The notes under the pieces were generated by a model. The model saw nothing but the letters and a program-made list of their open reading frames with translations. It was not told the DNA's origin and did not search any database. A DNA stretch of 64,000 nt from Halorientalis regularis (GTDB lineage Archaea > Halobacteriota > Halobacteria > Halobacteriales > Haloarculaceae), in the NCBI RefSeq assembly GCF_023698535.1, contig NZ_JALJCL010000002.1, positions 248,001 to 312,000 on the forward strand, read 5' to 3'. Positions 9,103 through 19,867 of the stretch are shown one piece after another (the stretch's first letter is position 1; every line of letters starts with the position of its first letter). The position numbers were made by a program, and so were the translations under genes.

Positions 9103-9498
9103 CTAGACGAGTTCGACCGCGAGTCCGTCGACCCGAGTGAGATCGCCGTCGTTAGTCACGACCGGCTCGTTGTACTGGAGTCCCGTCGCGGCGACGATGG
9201 CATCGCCGGGGCCGAGTTCGGGTTTCTCGTCACTGACCGCGTGTCGTCCTTCCAGCGCGCCGGCCTGACGCGCAATGTTTCCGTCGATCTCCACGACCGG
9301 CTTGTTCGCCACGAGTGCCCCGTACTGCCGGGCGTTCTCGAACGACTGCGAACCTGCGCCAACCCCGACGTAGAGTTCCTGAACCACAATCGTGGGCACT
9401 CGTAGCGGCACGTCCGCTGACTCCAGTTCGGCCGCTCTCTCTATCGCGTTCTGATTCCGGTTGTCGAGTTCGATCAGGAATTCGGTGTCGAGGATCAT
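9103..9498 (-). CDS. vapC: PIN-domain ribonuclease toxin VapC
   Basis: 131 residues. The PIN-fold acidic residues are recognisable: D4 (MILDTEFLIEL), E41 (VVQELYVG), D99 (LGPGDAIVAATG) and D117/D119 (VVTNDGDL). VapC toxins are Mg-dependent endoribonucleases acting on tRNA, rRNA or mRNA. The ATG overlaps the antitoxin stop by 4 bp (ATGA), the usual coupling. Whether this copy is active cannot be told from sequence, but no key residue is missing. Confidence 0.92.
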   Translation of the reverse strand: MILDTEFLIELDNRNQNAIERAAELESADVPLRVPTIVVQELYVGVGAGSQSFENARQYGALVANKPVVEIDGNIARQAGALEGRHAVSDEKPELGPGDAIVAATGLQYNEPVVTNDGDLTRVDGLAVELV

Positions 9499-9740
9499 CC
9501 GTCGTCCTCGGCACCCATGCGCTCCAGTCTGTCCCGCGTGTCTTCGATGCCCCGCTTTTTGGATTGAGCCAGTGCCTCCCGGTGAGTCGCTGCATCCACG
9601 ACCGGCTCACCGTCGGCGAAATCCAGCAGCGTCCACTCGCTCGTCAGCCGTTCGATCGCCTCGCTGAACGTCTCGTCACTCCGTTTTCGACTCTTAATTC
9701 GCTCGTATACGTCGTCGTCGAGGCGGACCTGATGGCTCAT
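9495..9740 (-). CDS. vapB: VapB-type antitoxin
   Basis: 81 residues starting MSHQVRLDDDVYERIKSRKR, with SDETFSEAIERL typical of the VAPB_antitox (DUF217) family. The N-terminal ribbon-helix-helix (about 1-38) should bind its own promoter; the acidic C-terminal tail (about 40-81) should neutralise VapC. A TATA-like cgtattag lies directly upstream of the ATG, so the transcript is short-leadered. It is followed with a 4-bp overlap by vapC. Confidence 0.9.
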   Translation of the reverse strand: MSHQVRLDDDVYERIKSRKRSDETFSEAIERLTSEWTLLDFADGEPVVDAATHREALAQSKKRGIEDTRDRLERMGAEDDG

Positions 9741-9782
9741 GCTAATACGTCGTTGACAGCGGAGGTTAGGCGTTTCCCCGCC

Positions 9783-10121
9783 TCAGAACAGCGAGAGATC
9801 GCCGGTCACGCGGTCGACGGCGTCCTCGTCGCCCGGCCCGACCGCCAGCGCGGTGACCGTCCCGGGTTCCAGCTGGGTGTGCCCGGCGTCCCGGACGACG
9901 GCGTTGGGCAACCCCTCGCGTTCGGCCTTGTCGGCCAACTCGAACAGTTGCTGTTCGCTCTCGCCTTTCAGGACGACCTTCTTCTGGCCGCCGCCTTTCC
10001 ACTCCTTGCGGGTCCGGTCGGGTGTGTCCTCGTAGGCCGACAGCGACGCGTGGGCGACCTGCGCGGCGAGTTTGCCCTTGCCCATCCCCACGTCCGCGCG
10101 TGCGACGATTGCCTGTTTCAT
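9783..10121 (-). CDS. pth2: peptidyl-tRNA hydrolase, archaeal/eukaryal type
   Basis: 112 residues ([26 protein letters not shown]). Pth2 cleaves peptidyl-tRNA released from stalled ribosomes and recycles tRNA. The [12 protein letters not shown] helix, the [13 protein letters not shown] strand and the [19 protein letters not shown]-terminal motif are all present, and length is normal. It diverges from dcd with 91 bp between the starts. VapB begins about 40 bp beyond its stop. Confidence 0.96.
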   Translation of the reverse strand: MKQAIVARADVGMGKGKLAAQVAHASLSAYEDTPDRTRKEWKGGGQKKVVLKGESEQQLFELADKAEREGLPNAVVRDAGHTQLEPGTVTALAVGPGDEDAVDRVTGDLSLF

Positions 10122-10212
10122 ATCTTGGGGGAGCGGGGCGGCGACAATAGGTCTGACCGTTGGCCGTCGCGGACCCCCATGACTTTAGACGACCGACTCC
10201 GCTGGTAGGGAC

Positions 10213-10803
10213 ATGATCCTCTCGGACACGAACATTCTCGACCGGCTCGCCGAGGGCGACCTCGTCATCGAGCCGCTGGAAGACGTGGACCTGCAGGTCC
10301 AGCCCGCGAGCGTCGACCTCCGGCTGGGCCGGGAGTTCCTGGAGTTCCAGCACGCCAACATCCCCTGTATCCACCCCAACAGCGAACAGGAGGTCGAAGA
10401 GTACGTCGACGAGACACACGTCGAGGAGGGCGACGAGTTCATCCTCCATCCCGGCGACTTCGTCCTCGGGACGACCGTCGAGCGCGTCGAGATTCCGCCG
10501 GACCTGATCGCTCACGTCGAAGGCCGCTCGTCGCTCGGTCGGCTGGCCATCGTGGTGCACGCGACAGCGGGTCTGTGCGATCCGGGGTACCAGGGCCAGA
10601 TAACCCTGGAACTGTCGAATCTCGGGACCGCGCCCGTCGCGCTGACGCCGGGGATGCGCATCTCCCAGTTGACTTTCACCGAACTGAAGACGGCCGCGGA
10701 TCGGCCCTACGGGGAGGAGCGGGGCTCGAAGTACCAGGACCAGTCGGGACCGCAGGCATCGAAGATTCAGGGGGACGACGAGTTCGGAGGCGACCAGGTC
10801 TGA
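10213..10803 (+). CDS. dcd: dCTP deaminase
   Basis: 196 residues ([19 protein letters not shown]). It deaminates dCTP to dUTP for thymidylate synthesis. The trimeric dUTPase/Dcd fold is indicated by [14 protein letters not shown], the Arg/Ser motif [15 protein letters not shown], and the catalytic region [20 protein letters not shown] with the essential glutamate. Whether it also has dUTPase activity, as in the bifunctional methanogen enzyme, cannot be told. Its last 15 bp are copied about 75 bp downstream. Confidence 0.95.
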   Translation: MILSDTNILDRLAEGDLVIEPLEDVDLQVQPASVDLRLGREFLEFQHANIPCIHPNSEQEVEEYVDETHVEEGDEFILHPGDFVLGTTVERVEIPPDLIAHVEGRSSLGRLAIVVHATAGLCDPGYQGQITLELSNLGTAPVALTPGMRISQLTFTELKTAADRPYGEERGSKYQDQSGPQASKIQGDDEFGGDQV

Positions 10804-10900
10804 GCGCGAACCCTGTTCTGCGTCGCGCTCAGGCGTCGTCGCCGAGAACGAGGAGCGTGAGGAGGCGACCAGGTCTGAGCGCGAACCCTGTTCCGCGTCG
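10786..10900 (+). repeat. 40-bp direct repeat duplicating the end of dcd
   Basis: Positions 10786-10825 and 10861-10900 are the same 40 bases with one mismatch (T at 10819, C at 10894), offset by 75 bp. The first copy includes the final dcd codons and stop; the second is intergenic. The 35 bp after each copy show only patchy similarity. It looks like an old tandem duplication of a gene end. Confidence 0.9.
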
Positions 10901-11002
10901 ATTTTCTTCGGCGAGAAAGCGTTCGGAGCGGGATCCGGTTCCGTCAAGCGAGTGAATCGACCAGCACGGTTTTTATGCCAGTCGGTCCCGGAGGGAGGAG
11001 CA

Positions 11003-11899
11003 ATGAGATTCATCGAGGAGGTGGTAGTCGAGGAGTTCCTCCCGACCTTCAGGTCGATGCTGGCCGAGGAGTTACGGGAGCGGGGGCTGACCCAGAGCGA
11101 GGTGGCCGACCTCCTCGGGATCAGCCAGAGCGCCGTCTCGAAGTACGTCCACGGTGAGGTGGCGCGCAACGAGCGGCTCCTGACCGACGAGCGGGTGGTG
11201 GATCTGGTCGAGCGCCTGGGCGACGGCCTGACCGACGGTGCGATGAGTCCCGTGCAGGCACTCGTCGAGACCGAGGTCGTCATCCGGCAACTCGAACAGG
11301 GGGACGTGCTGGCCCAGTTGCACCAGGAGGCGGTACCCGAACTGGCCGACTACGGCGGCGCGTTCGACGTGCACGACCCGGACAGCGACGTGCGCATCGC
11401 CGAGCAGGCACTGGCGTCGGTCCGCCGGGGGCTGACGGTGATCGAGAACACGACGGACTTCGCCCCACACATCCCGGCAGTAGGGACGAACGTCGTCGAA
11501 GCCCTGCCCGACGCCACGGGCATCGAGGACGTGGTAGCAGTTCCGGGCCGGATCATCGACCTGAAGGGTCGCCCGGAGATCCCAGCCGAACCCGAGTTCG
11601 GCGTCAGCGAGTACGTCGCCAGCGTCCTCCTGACCGCCCGCGAACACGGCAGCGACGCCCGCGCCGCGATCAACGTCCGGTACGACCCGACCATCGTCGA
11701 CGCGCTCGAATCCAACGGACACACGCCCGTCGAGTTCGACGCCGAAGCCGGCATCGACGACGCCATCCCGACCGCACTGGCGGCGAATCCCGACGCCGAG
11801 GTCCTCTACCAGACCGGTGGCTTCGGCATCGAACCCGTGATCTACGTCCTCGGCCCCGACGCGCCGACGGTCGCGGGCCGGCTCCGGGACTGCACCTGA
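11003..11899 (+). CDS. thiR: thiamine-responsive transcriptional regulator (HTH + ThiN)
   Basis: 298 residues. An N-terminal helix-turn-helix (about 18-60, LTQSEVADLLGISQSAVSKY) is fused to a C-terminal ThiN domain (about 125-295). ThiN is the archaeal thiamine-phosphate synthase domain; in HTH fusions it acts as sensor of thiamine phosphates, and such ThiR proteins control thiamine genes in archaea. Here thi4 lies 5 kb downstream. The start follows a strong Shine-Dalgarno (gagggaggag, about 10990-10999) and a TATA-like tttttatg near 10970. It shares its stop with the next start (TGATG). Confidence 0.88.
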   Translation: MRFIEEVVVEEFLPTFRSMLAEELRERGLTQSEVADLLGISQSAVSKYVHGEVARNERLLTDERVVDLVERLGDGLTDGAMSPVQALVETEVVIRQLEQGDVLAQLHQEAVPELADYGGAFDVHDPDSDVRIAEQALASVRRGLTVIENTTDFAPHIPAVGTNVVEALPDATGIEDVVAVPGRIIDLKGRPEIPAEPEFGVSEYVASVLLTAREHGSDARAAINVRYDPTIVDALESNGHTPVEFDAEAGIDDAIPTALAANPDAEVLYQTGGFGIEPVIYVLGPDAPTVAGRLRDCT

Positions 11900-12561
11900 T
11901 GTCCGACCGCGACCGCGTGCGGGAGTTCTACGGCCAGTGGGCTCACATCTACGACAGACTGGCGAGTGCACCCGGCGTGCGGTCCTGGCGACGCCGGGCC
12001 GCCGCCGCACTCGATCTCTCGCCGGGCGACACCGTCGTCGAGATGGGGTGTGGCACCGGCGCGAACGTCCCGTTCCTGCGCGAACAGGTCGGCCCGGACG
12101 GTCTGATCGTCGGTATCGACGTGACCCGCCCGTTGCTCGACCGTGCCCGCGCTCGCACGACGGGCCGGGGCTGGACGAACGCACACTTCTGTACCGGCGA
12201 CGCGACCCAGCCACCGGTCTCGGGGCCGGTCGACGCCGTCCTCGGAACCTTCGTGCTCGGACTGTTCCGGGACCCCGCGGCGGTCGTCGAGGACTGGGTG
12301 GACCTGTGTCGGCCGGGCGGGCGCGTCGCCGTCCTGAACTTCCAGCGCAGCGATCGCCCGCTTGCCGCCCCGATCAACCTCGCGTTCGCGGCGTTCCTCT
12401 GGGCTGGCTCGCCCGGTTGGAGGGTGCCGGACGAACCCGTGACGGCGGCCTTCGAGCGACGGGTCGACGCCGGCCGGACCGCGCTCGCCACCCGCACCGA
12501 CGACCGCCGCTACGAGACGTTCGGCGGCGGCTACCTCGGCCTGCTCTCCGGCCGCGTTTAG
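11899..12561 (+). CDS. class I SAM-dependent methyltransferase
   Basis: 220 residues. SAM-binding motif I VVEMGCGTGANVPFL (about 46-60) and the acidic loop end of strand 2 (VGIDVTRPLLDRAR) place it in the Methyltransf_11/25 group resembling UbiE-type enzymes. The substrate is unknown. Translation is coupled to the ThiR gene by a one-base overlap (TGATG), which may hint at a thiamine-related or cofactor-related role but does not prove it. No unusual residue loss is seen. Confidence 0.9.
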   Translation: MSDRDRVREFYGQWAHIYDRLASAPGVRSWRRRAAAALDLSPGDTVVEMGCGTGANVPFLREQVGPDGLIVGIDVTRPLLDRARARTTGRGWTNAHFCTGDATQPPVSGPVDAVLGTFVLGLFRDPAAVVEDWVDLCRPGGRVAVLNFQRSDRPLAAPINLAFAAFLWAGSPGWRVPDEPVTAAFERRVDAGRTALATRTDDRRYETFGGGYLGLLSGRV

Positions 12562-12596
12562 GAACGCTTTTTTCGGACGTTTCAGTGTGTACGAAT

Positions 12597-13931
12597 ATGC
12601 TGTCCGCCCAGCGACTCGCGCCGCTCGCGGTCGCCCTCCTCCTGGTGTTGGCGGGATGTGGGGCCGGCCCGAGCGACGGCACGACGACGGCACCGTCCGA
12701 AACCGACGCGTCGACGGCGACTGACACACCGGCGTCGACCGACACCCCGACGCCCGGAGAGACGGGGACATCCGACCAGGAACCACCGGACACGCCCGCG
12801 GACACGACACCCGACGAGGGGACACCGAGCAACGAAACCGACGACAGTGGGGAGAGGACGGCGTACGACATTCAGGTCAAGAACGGAACGCTCCCGTTCG
12901 ACGTGAACCGGACCTTCGCCCGCGTGCAGGGGTTGATCGGTACTGACGTGGACCCACGGCCGGTCGAGATCAGGAATCTGAGCGAGTGGCGAGGAAGTCT
13001 CCCCCGGGTCGCGGCGAGTCCGCTCAACGCGGCGCTCGGGTACGAGAACGTCTCGGTCAACTGGAGCGAGCCGTCGGGCGTGACGCGGCTCACCGGCTAC
13101 GTCTACGTCCATCCGGGTGCGGGGTCGGCCGCGGCCGTCGAGCGCGTGCTGGCCCACGAGTTCGCACACACGATCCAGTACCAGGCGAACATGCTCCCCT
13201 GGCTCGACCGGTTGCGGACCCGGCGGATCGAGACCGACCAGGCGAAGGTCTATCGCTCGCTTCAGGAGGGCGGTGCCGTGTACGTGGCCGACGCCTACAC
13301 CGAACGCTACCTCGACACCGAGACGAACTCGGCGTTCGTCCGCCACCAGTACGAGCAGGGCGGCGCGACCTACCGGTCGGCGCTCGCTCCGTACCTGTTC
13401 GGCACGCAATACGTGGCCCACGTGATCGACTCGCCGGCGAACCTCTCGACGGTCTACCGGACGTATCCGCGAACGACCGAACAACTGATCCACAACGTCA
13501 CCCGGGCCGAGGAGCCGGAGGCGAACCTGTCGGTCGCGGCGAGCGCGCCCGCGACGGACTGGCGGTACCGTGGAGACGATACGCTCGGCGAGATGACGAC
13601 CCGCCACTCGCTGGGGACCGAACTGTCGCCGGACCGGGCCGCCGCCGCAGCCACCGGCTGGGGGTCGGACACGCTCACCGTGTTCCAGCGGTCCGACGAG
13701 ACGGGCGGCTGGGTCTGGGTCCACCGCTGGGACAACAGTAGCGAGGCCGACGAGGCGTTCGCCGCGCTGGAGGACTACCAGGTGGCGCGACAGGCCGACG
13801 GCGACCGCGACTTCCGGACGGTCCGGATCAGCGACGAGACGACCGCGCTGGTGATCGGCCCCGAATCCTTGGTCGACGCCGCCTCGGTCGAGGGCACGAC
13901 CGCGAACGTGACCGTGCAGGTCGGATCTTAG
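12597..13931 (+). CDS. Hvo_1808-family surface lipoprotein with HExxH zinc motif
   Basis: 444 residues. A lipoprotein signal peptide (LLLVLAG-C, lipid-modified Cys21) leads to a Thr/Asp/Glu/Pro-rich stalk (about 24-90) and a globular domain. The motif HEFAH (187-191) is followed by a glutamate in LQEGGAVYV (E224), a gluzincin-like zinc arrangement, so it may be a metallopeptidase; proteolysis is not proven. The family is known as Hvo_1808-type surface protein. A Tat-type RR signal is absent, so Sec export is likely. It converges with the next gene by a 4-bp overlap. Confidence 0.85.
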   Translation: MLSAQRLAPLAVALLLVLAGCGAGPSDGTTTAPSETDASTATDTPASTDTPTPGETGTSDQEPPDTPADTTPDEGTPSNETDDSGERTAYDIQVKNGTLPFDVNRTFARVQGLIGTDVDPRPVEIRNLSEWRGSLPRVAASPLNAALGYENVSVNWSEPSGVTRLTGYVYVHPGAGSAAAVERVLAHEFAHTIQYQANMLPWLDRLRTRRIETDQAKVYRSLQEGGAVYVADAYTERYLDTETNSAFVRHQYEQGGATYRSALAPYLFGTQYVAHVIDSPANLSTVYRTYPRTTEQLIHNVTRAEEPEANLSVAASAPATDWRYRGDDTLGEMTTRHSLGTELSPDRAAAAATGWGSDTLTVFQRSDETGGWVWVHRWDNSSEADEAFAALEDYQVARQADGDRDFRTVRISDETTALVIGPESLVDAASVEGTTANVTVQVGS

Positions 13932-14689
13932 GCCTCGTACCGCGGGGCGTGCTCCTCGCAGAACTCGGGTTCGCACAACTGGGCCTCGACTACGCCGGGC
14001 TGACGGTGCGGGTTCGCCAGCCGACAGCCCTCGGTCGCACAGAAGTCCTCCCCGGTCGCCAGATAGTGGTAGGCCTGGAGAACGTACCCCTTGATCACCT
14101 CGGTCGTCCGGGGGTCGTCTTGCACCAGAAACTCGCCGTCGACCTGTTCTTCGAGGACTTCCCGCGGGGGCGTGTCGCCGCTGAGCATCGCCGTGCGCTG
14201 TTTCTCCTTGTAGTACTGTTCGGGCTTTGCCGGCGCTTCGTAGAGACCGGGCACCGAGATCGGCGCAGGCTGGCCGAGGACGTTCACGCGCTTGTGCCAG
14301 CGGCCGTCGTGGTCGCCCCAGGTCCCCAGCACGCGGTCCAGCAGTGGCACGTGCAGGTGGTCGAGCGAGCGTTCGTCGGCGGGCAGACGCTCACGTAGGG
14401 CCTCCTGGACGGCCAGCCCGTCGTAGATGACGCCGCCGGCGCGCTCGGGATGGTCGAGGGCGCGCTCCTCGTAGCGGACGATGCCCAGCATGGTGTTGCC
14501 CGTCTCGGGTTCGTAGGGGCTGAGGACTCTGGCTTCGGCGAAGGCTTCGGCGAGGCCGTCGTCCTCGCGGTCGAGAAACCGATCCCGCACCGCGACGGTC
14601 GCGGGGACGCGCTCGGCGAGCCAGTCGGCCACGGCGTCGGCGTCGGCCGGCGTCGTCGGCGCGCGATAGAGAGTGACTCGGTCGGGCAT
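13928..14689 (-). CDS. conserved archaeal protein with archaemetzincin-like Cys cluster
   Basis: 253 residues, no signal peptide. The C-terminus contains AYHYLATGEDFC, then CATEGC and LCEPEFCEEH. This resembles the CxxxxC...CxxC tail that follows the zinc site in archaemetzincins, but a full HExxH is absent: only one histidine (in AYHYLA) sits where the helix should be. A DUF6775-like putative metallopeptidase assignment is possible but not certain. The middle holds KRVNVLGQPAPISVPGLYE. It converges on the lipoprotein gene, sharing 4 bp. Confidence 0.6.
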   Translation of the reverse strand: MPDRVTLYRAPTTPADADAVADWLAERVPATVAVRDRFLDREDDGLAEAFAEARVLSPYEPETGNTMLGIVRYEERALDHPERAGGVIYDGLAVQEALRERLPADERSLDHLHVPLLDRVLGTWGDHDGRWHKRVNVLGQPAPISVPGLYEAPAKPEQYYKEKQRTAMLSGDTPPREVLEEQVDGEFLVQDDPRTTEVIKGYVLQAYHYLATGEDFCATEGCRLANPHRQPGVVEAQLCEPEFCEEHAPRYEA

Positions 14690-14746
14690 ACCAGACAGTC
14701 CGCCGTCGCCCCAGTTACGGGTTTTGGGTCCCGGTGAGCAGCCTCG

Positions 14747-16753
14747 CTATCCGCCGTGACGGCGGGCGGCGAGTACGCCGAGAATCACCGTGAGAACGGC
14801 GACGGAGACACCGAACCCGGCACCGTCCGCGGCGGTTCCGGTGGCCGCCCCATCTCGTTCCGTCGGCGGTGCGTCGACCCGCACCGTCGCCGTGGCGTTG
14901 CCGAGGCGGAACCGATGGACACCGACGGCGGGTGACGTGACGGACGCGATTTCCCGCTCGCTTCCGGGCCGGACGACGACTTCCCGGGTCGACACCGCCG
15001 TCTCGTTCCGATACAGCGTGAGCGTTCCGGCGGCCGGGACGGCCGCGTCGTTACGGAGCCGTGCCGTAAGTTCGAGTGCATCGCCGGCGGTCACGCGGGA
15101 CGCGTTCGGCCGCAGGTCGGCGACGGCCGGCGGCGACGGCCGCTGGACCGTGACCGTGATCGAACGGGTGCCGGCCGTGAGGGTGTACGTTCCTGGGCTG
15201 TCGAAGGTGTGCGCGAACGTGAGTCGCCGCTGTTCGCCGGGGTCGAGCGAGCCGGACCGGTCGTCGAGGCGGCGGTCGTCGACCGCGAAGGCGGCGTCGA
15301 ACTCGCCGGCCGCGTCGCCCGTGTTCTCGACGAGCACGTCGAGCGAGAGGCGTTCGCCGGTCGCGAGTTCGACTGGCTGGCCGGCGTCGAGCGTGCCGTT
15401 GCGGTAGGGGCCGGTGACGCGGTAACGGTCGGCGGCCGGTGCGAGCCCGTACTCGATGCGCGGGGCCGCGCCCTCGAAGGCGCGCAGGTGTTCGGTCCGG
15501 GTCCACATCGAGGGGACGGCGTCGGTCGTGGTGTAACGGTCCGCGAGTTGCCCGACCTCGGGGCCGACAACGTCGGCCACGATGGACTGGAAGGCCGGTG
15601 CCGTCAGCGGGCCGTCGGCCGCGTTCATCCGCTGGAAGACCCGCTGGAGCGTCCGGCCGTCGGTCGCCAGCCGAATCTGCCGGTCGAGTTCGCCCGCCAC
15701 GAGCGCACCCTTCAGGTACGGCGTCCGGCCGGTCCAGGTCGATGGGACCGCCAGTATCTCGCCGGGGTTCGAGCGGATGTCGCCGGCTTCGAGCCGTGTG
15801 CTGAACGCCGGGAAGGCGATCCGGTCCTGTTCGAGCGACAGCAAGGCGGCGTAGTACGTGGCGCTGGCCTCGGTGAACCAGCGCGTCCCGTCGTTGCGGT
15901 CGTAGGCCTGTCGCGTGTGGACGTACTCGTGAACCCAGACGTTGTCGGGCACGTCGAGCCGCTGGGTGTCCCGCACCCAGAAGGAGTTCCCGCCGGTCTG
16001 GAGGCCCCGGACGGACCACTCGACGGTCGTCGTCGGCCCGGCGATCATGAAGACGCTCGCGTCGCGGTCGCCCACCCGCATCGCGTCCGAAGCTGCCGTC
16101 ACCGATTCGAAGATTTCACGCCGGGGCTCGGCCAGCGTCGCCGCCGCCGGCACGACCAGCTGAAACTGCTGGCCGTGGGCTCGCCGCGTGTACTCGGCGT
16201 GCGGGCCGAGAAACAGCATGGCGTCGCTGGCGACACCCTCGCCGACGACCCGCGTTTGCCGGTCGAGCGTGACGTTCTCGCCGCGCCAGCTCCAGGAGAC
16301 GCCGACCCGGGGCGTCCGGACGAGCGCCCACGGCCCCGCGTCGACGAAGGTGTAGTCGCCCCGTCCGGCCAGCGGCCCCTCCGTCTCGCGCGTCTCGTTG
16401 ACCGACAGCCGGTAAGTCAGGCTCGGCGCGTCCGTCGAGCCGTCCCAGGCGAACTGCCCACCCGATTCCGAGAACCCGTCGGTCTCGATCACCGTCGTCC
16501 GGGCGGGCAGTTCCGTCTCCAGTTCGACCAGATTGTCCGGTTCCGAAAACTTCGCCGTGACCTCGATCTCGCCGGGTCGGTCGGGCGTCAGGCGCACGCG
16601 TTTCGTGAGTTGCAACGTCCCGCCGTCCTGAGTGGTCGTCGTCACGTTCGCGGCGGACACGTTCGCGGTCTCGGCAGTCGCCGGCCCGGGCAGACCGACA
16701 CCGAGAGCGAGCACGGCCAGCAGAGAGAATACCAGCACGCGTCGTCGTCGCAT
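14747..16753 (-). CDS. secreted gluzincin-like metalloprotease with C-terminal anchor
   Basis: 668 residues. Signal peptide (about 1-27), an N-terminal beta domain (30-200), a zinc-peptidase-like domain with HEYVH (275-279) and downstream glutamate in WFTEASATYY (E295), like M61 glycyl aminopeptidases. Two CARDB/Ig-like domains follow (about 450-620), and then a GFG-hydrophobic-RR tail (GAGFGVSVAVLTVILGVLAA) that resembles a PGF-CTERM archaeosortase signal with P replaced by A. It probably acts outside the cell, attached to the surface. The substrate is unknown. Confidence 0.82.
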   Translation of the reverse strand: MRRRRVLVFSLLAVLALGVGLPGPATAETANVSAANVTTTTQDGGTLQLTKRVRLTPDRPGEIEVTAKFSEPDNLVELETELPARTTVIETDGFSESGGQFAWDGSTDAPSLTYRLSVNETRETEGPLAGRGDYTFVDAGPWALVRTPRVGVSWSWRGENVTLDRQTRVVGEGVASDAMLFLGPHAEYTRRAHGQQFQLVVPAAATLAEPRREIFESVTAASDAMRVGDRDASVFMIAGPTTTVEWSVRGLQTGGNSFWVRDTQRLDVPDNVWVHEYVHTRQAYDRNDGTRWFTEASATYYAALLSLEQDRIAFPAFSTRLEAGDIRSNPGEILAVPSTWTGRTPYLKGALVAGELDRQIRLATDGRTLQRVFQRMNAADGPLTAPAFQSIVADVVGPEVGQLADRYTTTDAVPSMWTRTEHLRAFEGAAPRIEYGLAPAADRYRVTGPYRNGTLDAGQPVELATGERLSLDVLVENTGDAAGEFDAAFAVDDRRLDDRSGSLDPGEQRRLTFAHTFDSPGTYTLTAGTRSITVTVQRPSPPAVADLRPNASRVTAGDALELTARLRNDAAVPAAGTLTLYRNETAVSTREVVVRPGSEREIASVTSPAVGVHRFRLGNATATVRVDAPPTERDGAATGTAADGAGFGVSVAVLTVILGVLAARRHGG

Positions 16754-16840
16754 CGGTCACAGCGAGGGCCAGCGCGAACTTAGTTCCGGTGGCGGGTTGC
16801 GGTGCGGTAGCTGTGCGGGTGTCGGTCCGGTACGAGCATC

Positions 16841-16941
16841 CGCGCCGCTCCGCGGCGCGGTTCTTCGCGAGCGGCGGAGCCGCTCGCGCCTTTTTTCGCC
16901 CACGTTTTTGGCGAGGGGGTCGCCAGCGGCGACCCCCTCGC
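16841..16941. terminator. array of three perfect GC-rich hairpins
   Basis: Three perfect inverted repeats stand in series: 16841-16859 (8-bp stem, 3-nt loop), 16867-16887 (8-bp stem, 5-nt loop, then six T at 16891-16896) and 16911-16941 (14-bp stem, 3-nt loop, then gaaaaag, which reads as a T run ahead of the stem on the minus strand). They lie just beyond the thi4 stop. Termination or mRNA 3'-end protection is plausible; archaeal hairpin termination is not well established. Confidence 0.55.
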
Positions 16942-16952
16942 GAAAAAGGTGG

Positions 16953-19859
<2,907 letters not shown>

Positions 19860-19867
<8 letters not shown>

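Noticed and set aside
9766-11283. 505-codon minus-strand frame across dcd and the start of thiR
   Set aside because: It crosses two real plus-strand genes and pth2; composition is Arg/Ser-rich and no family is seen.
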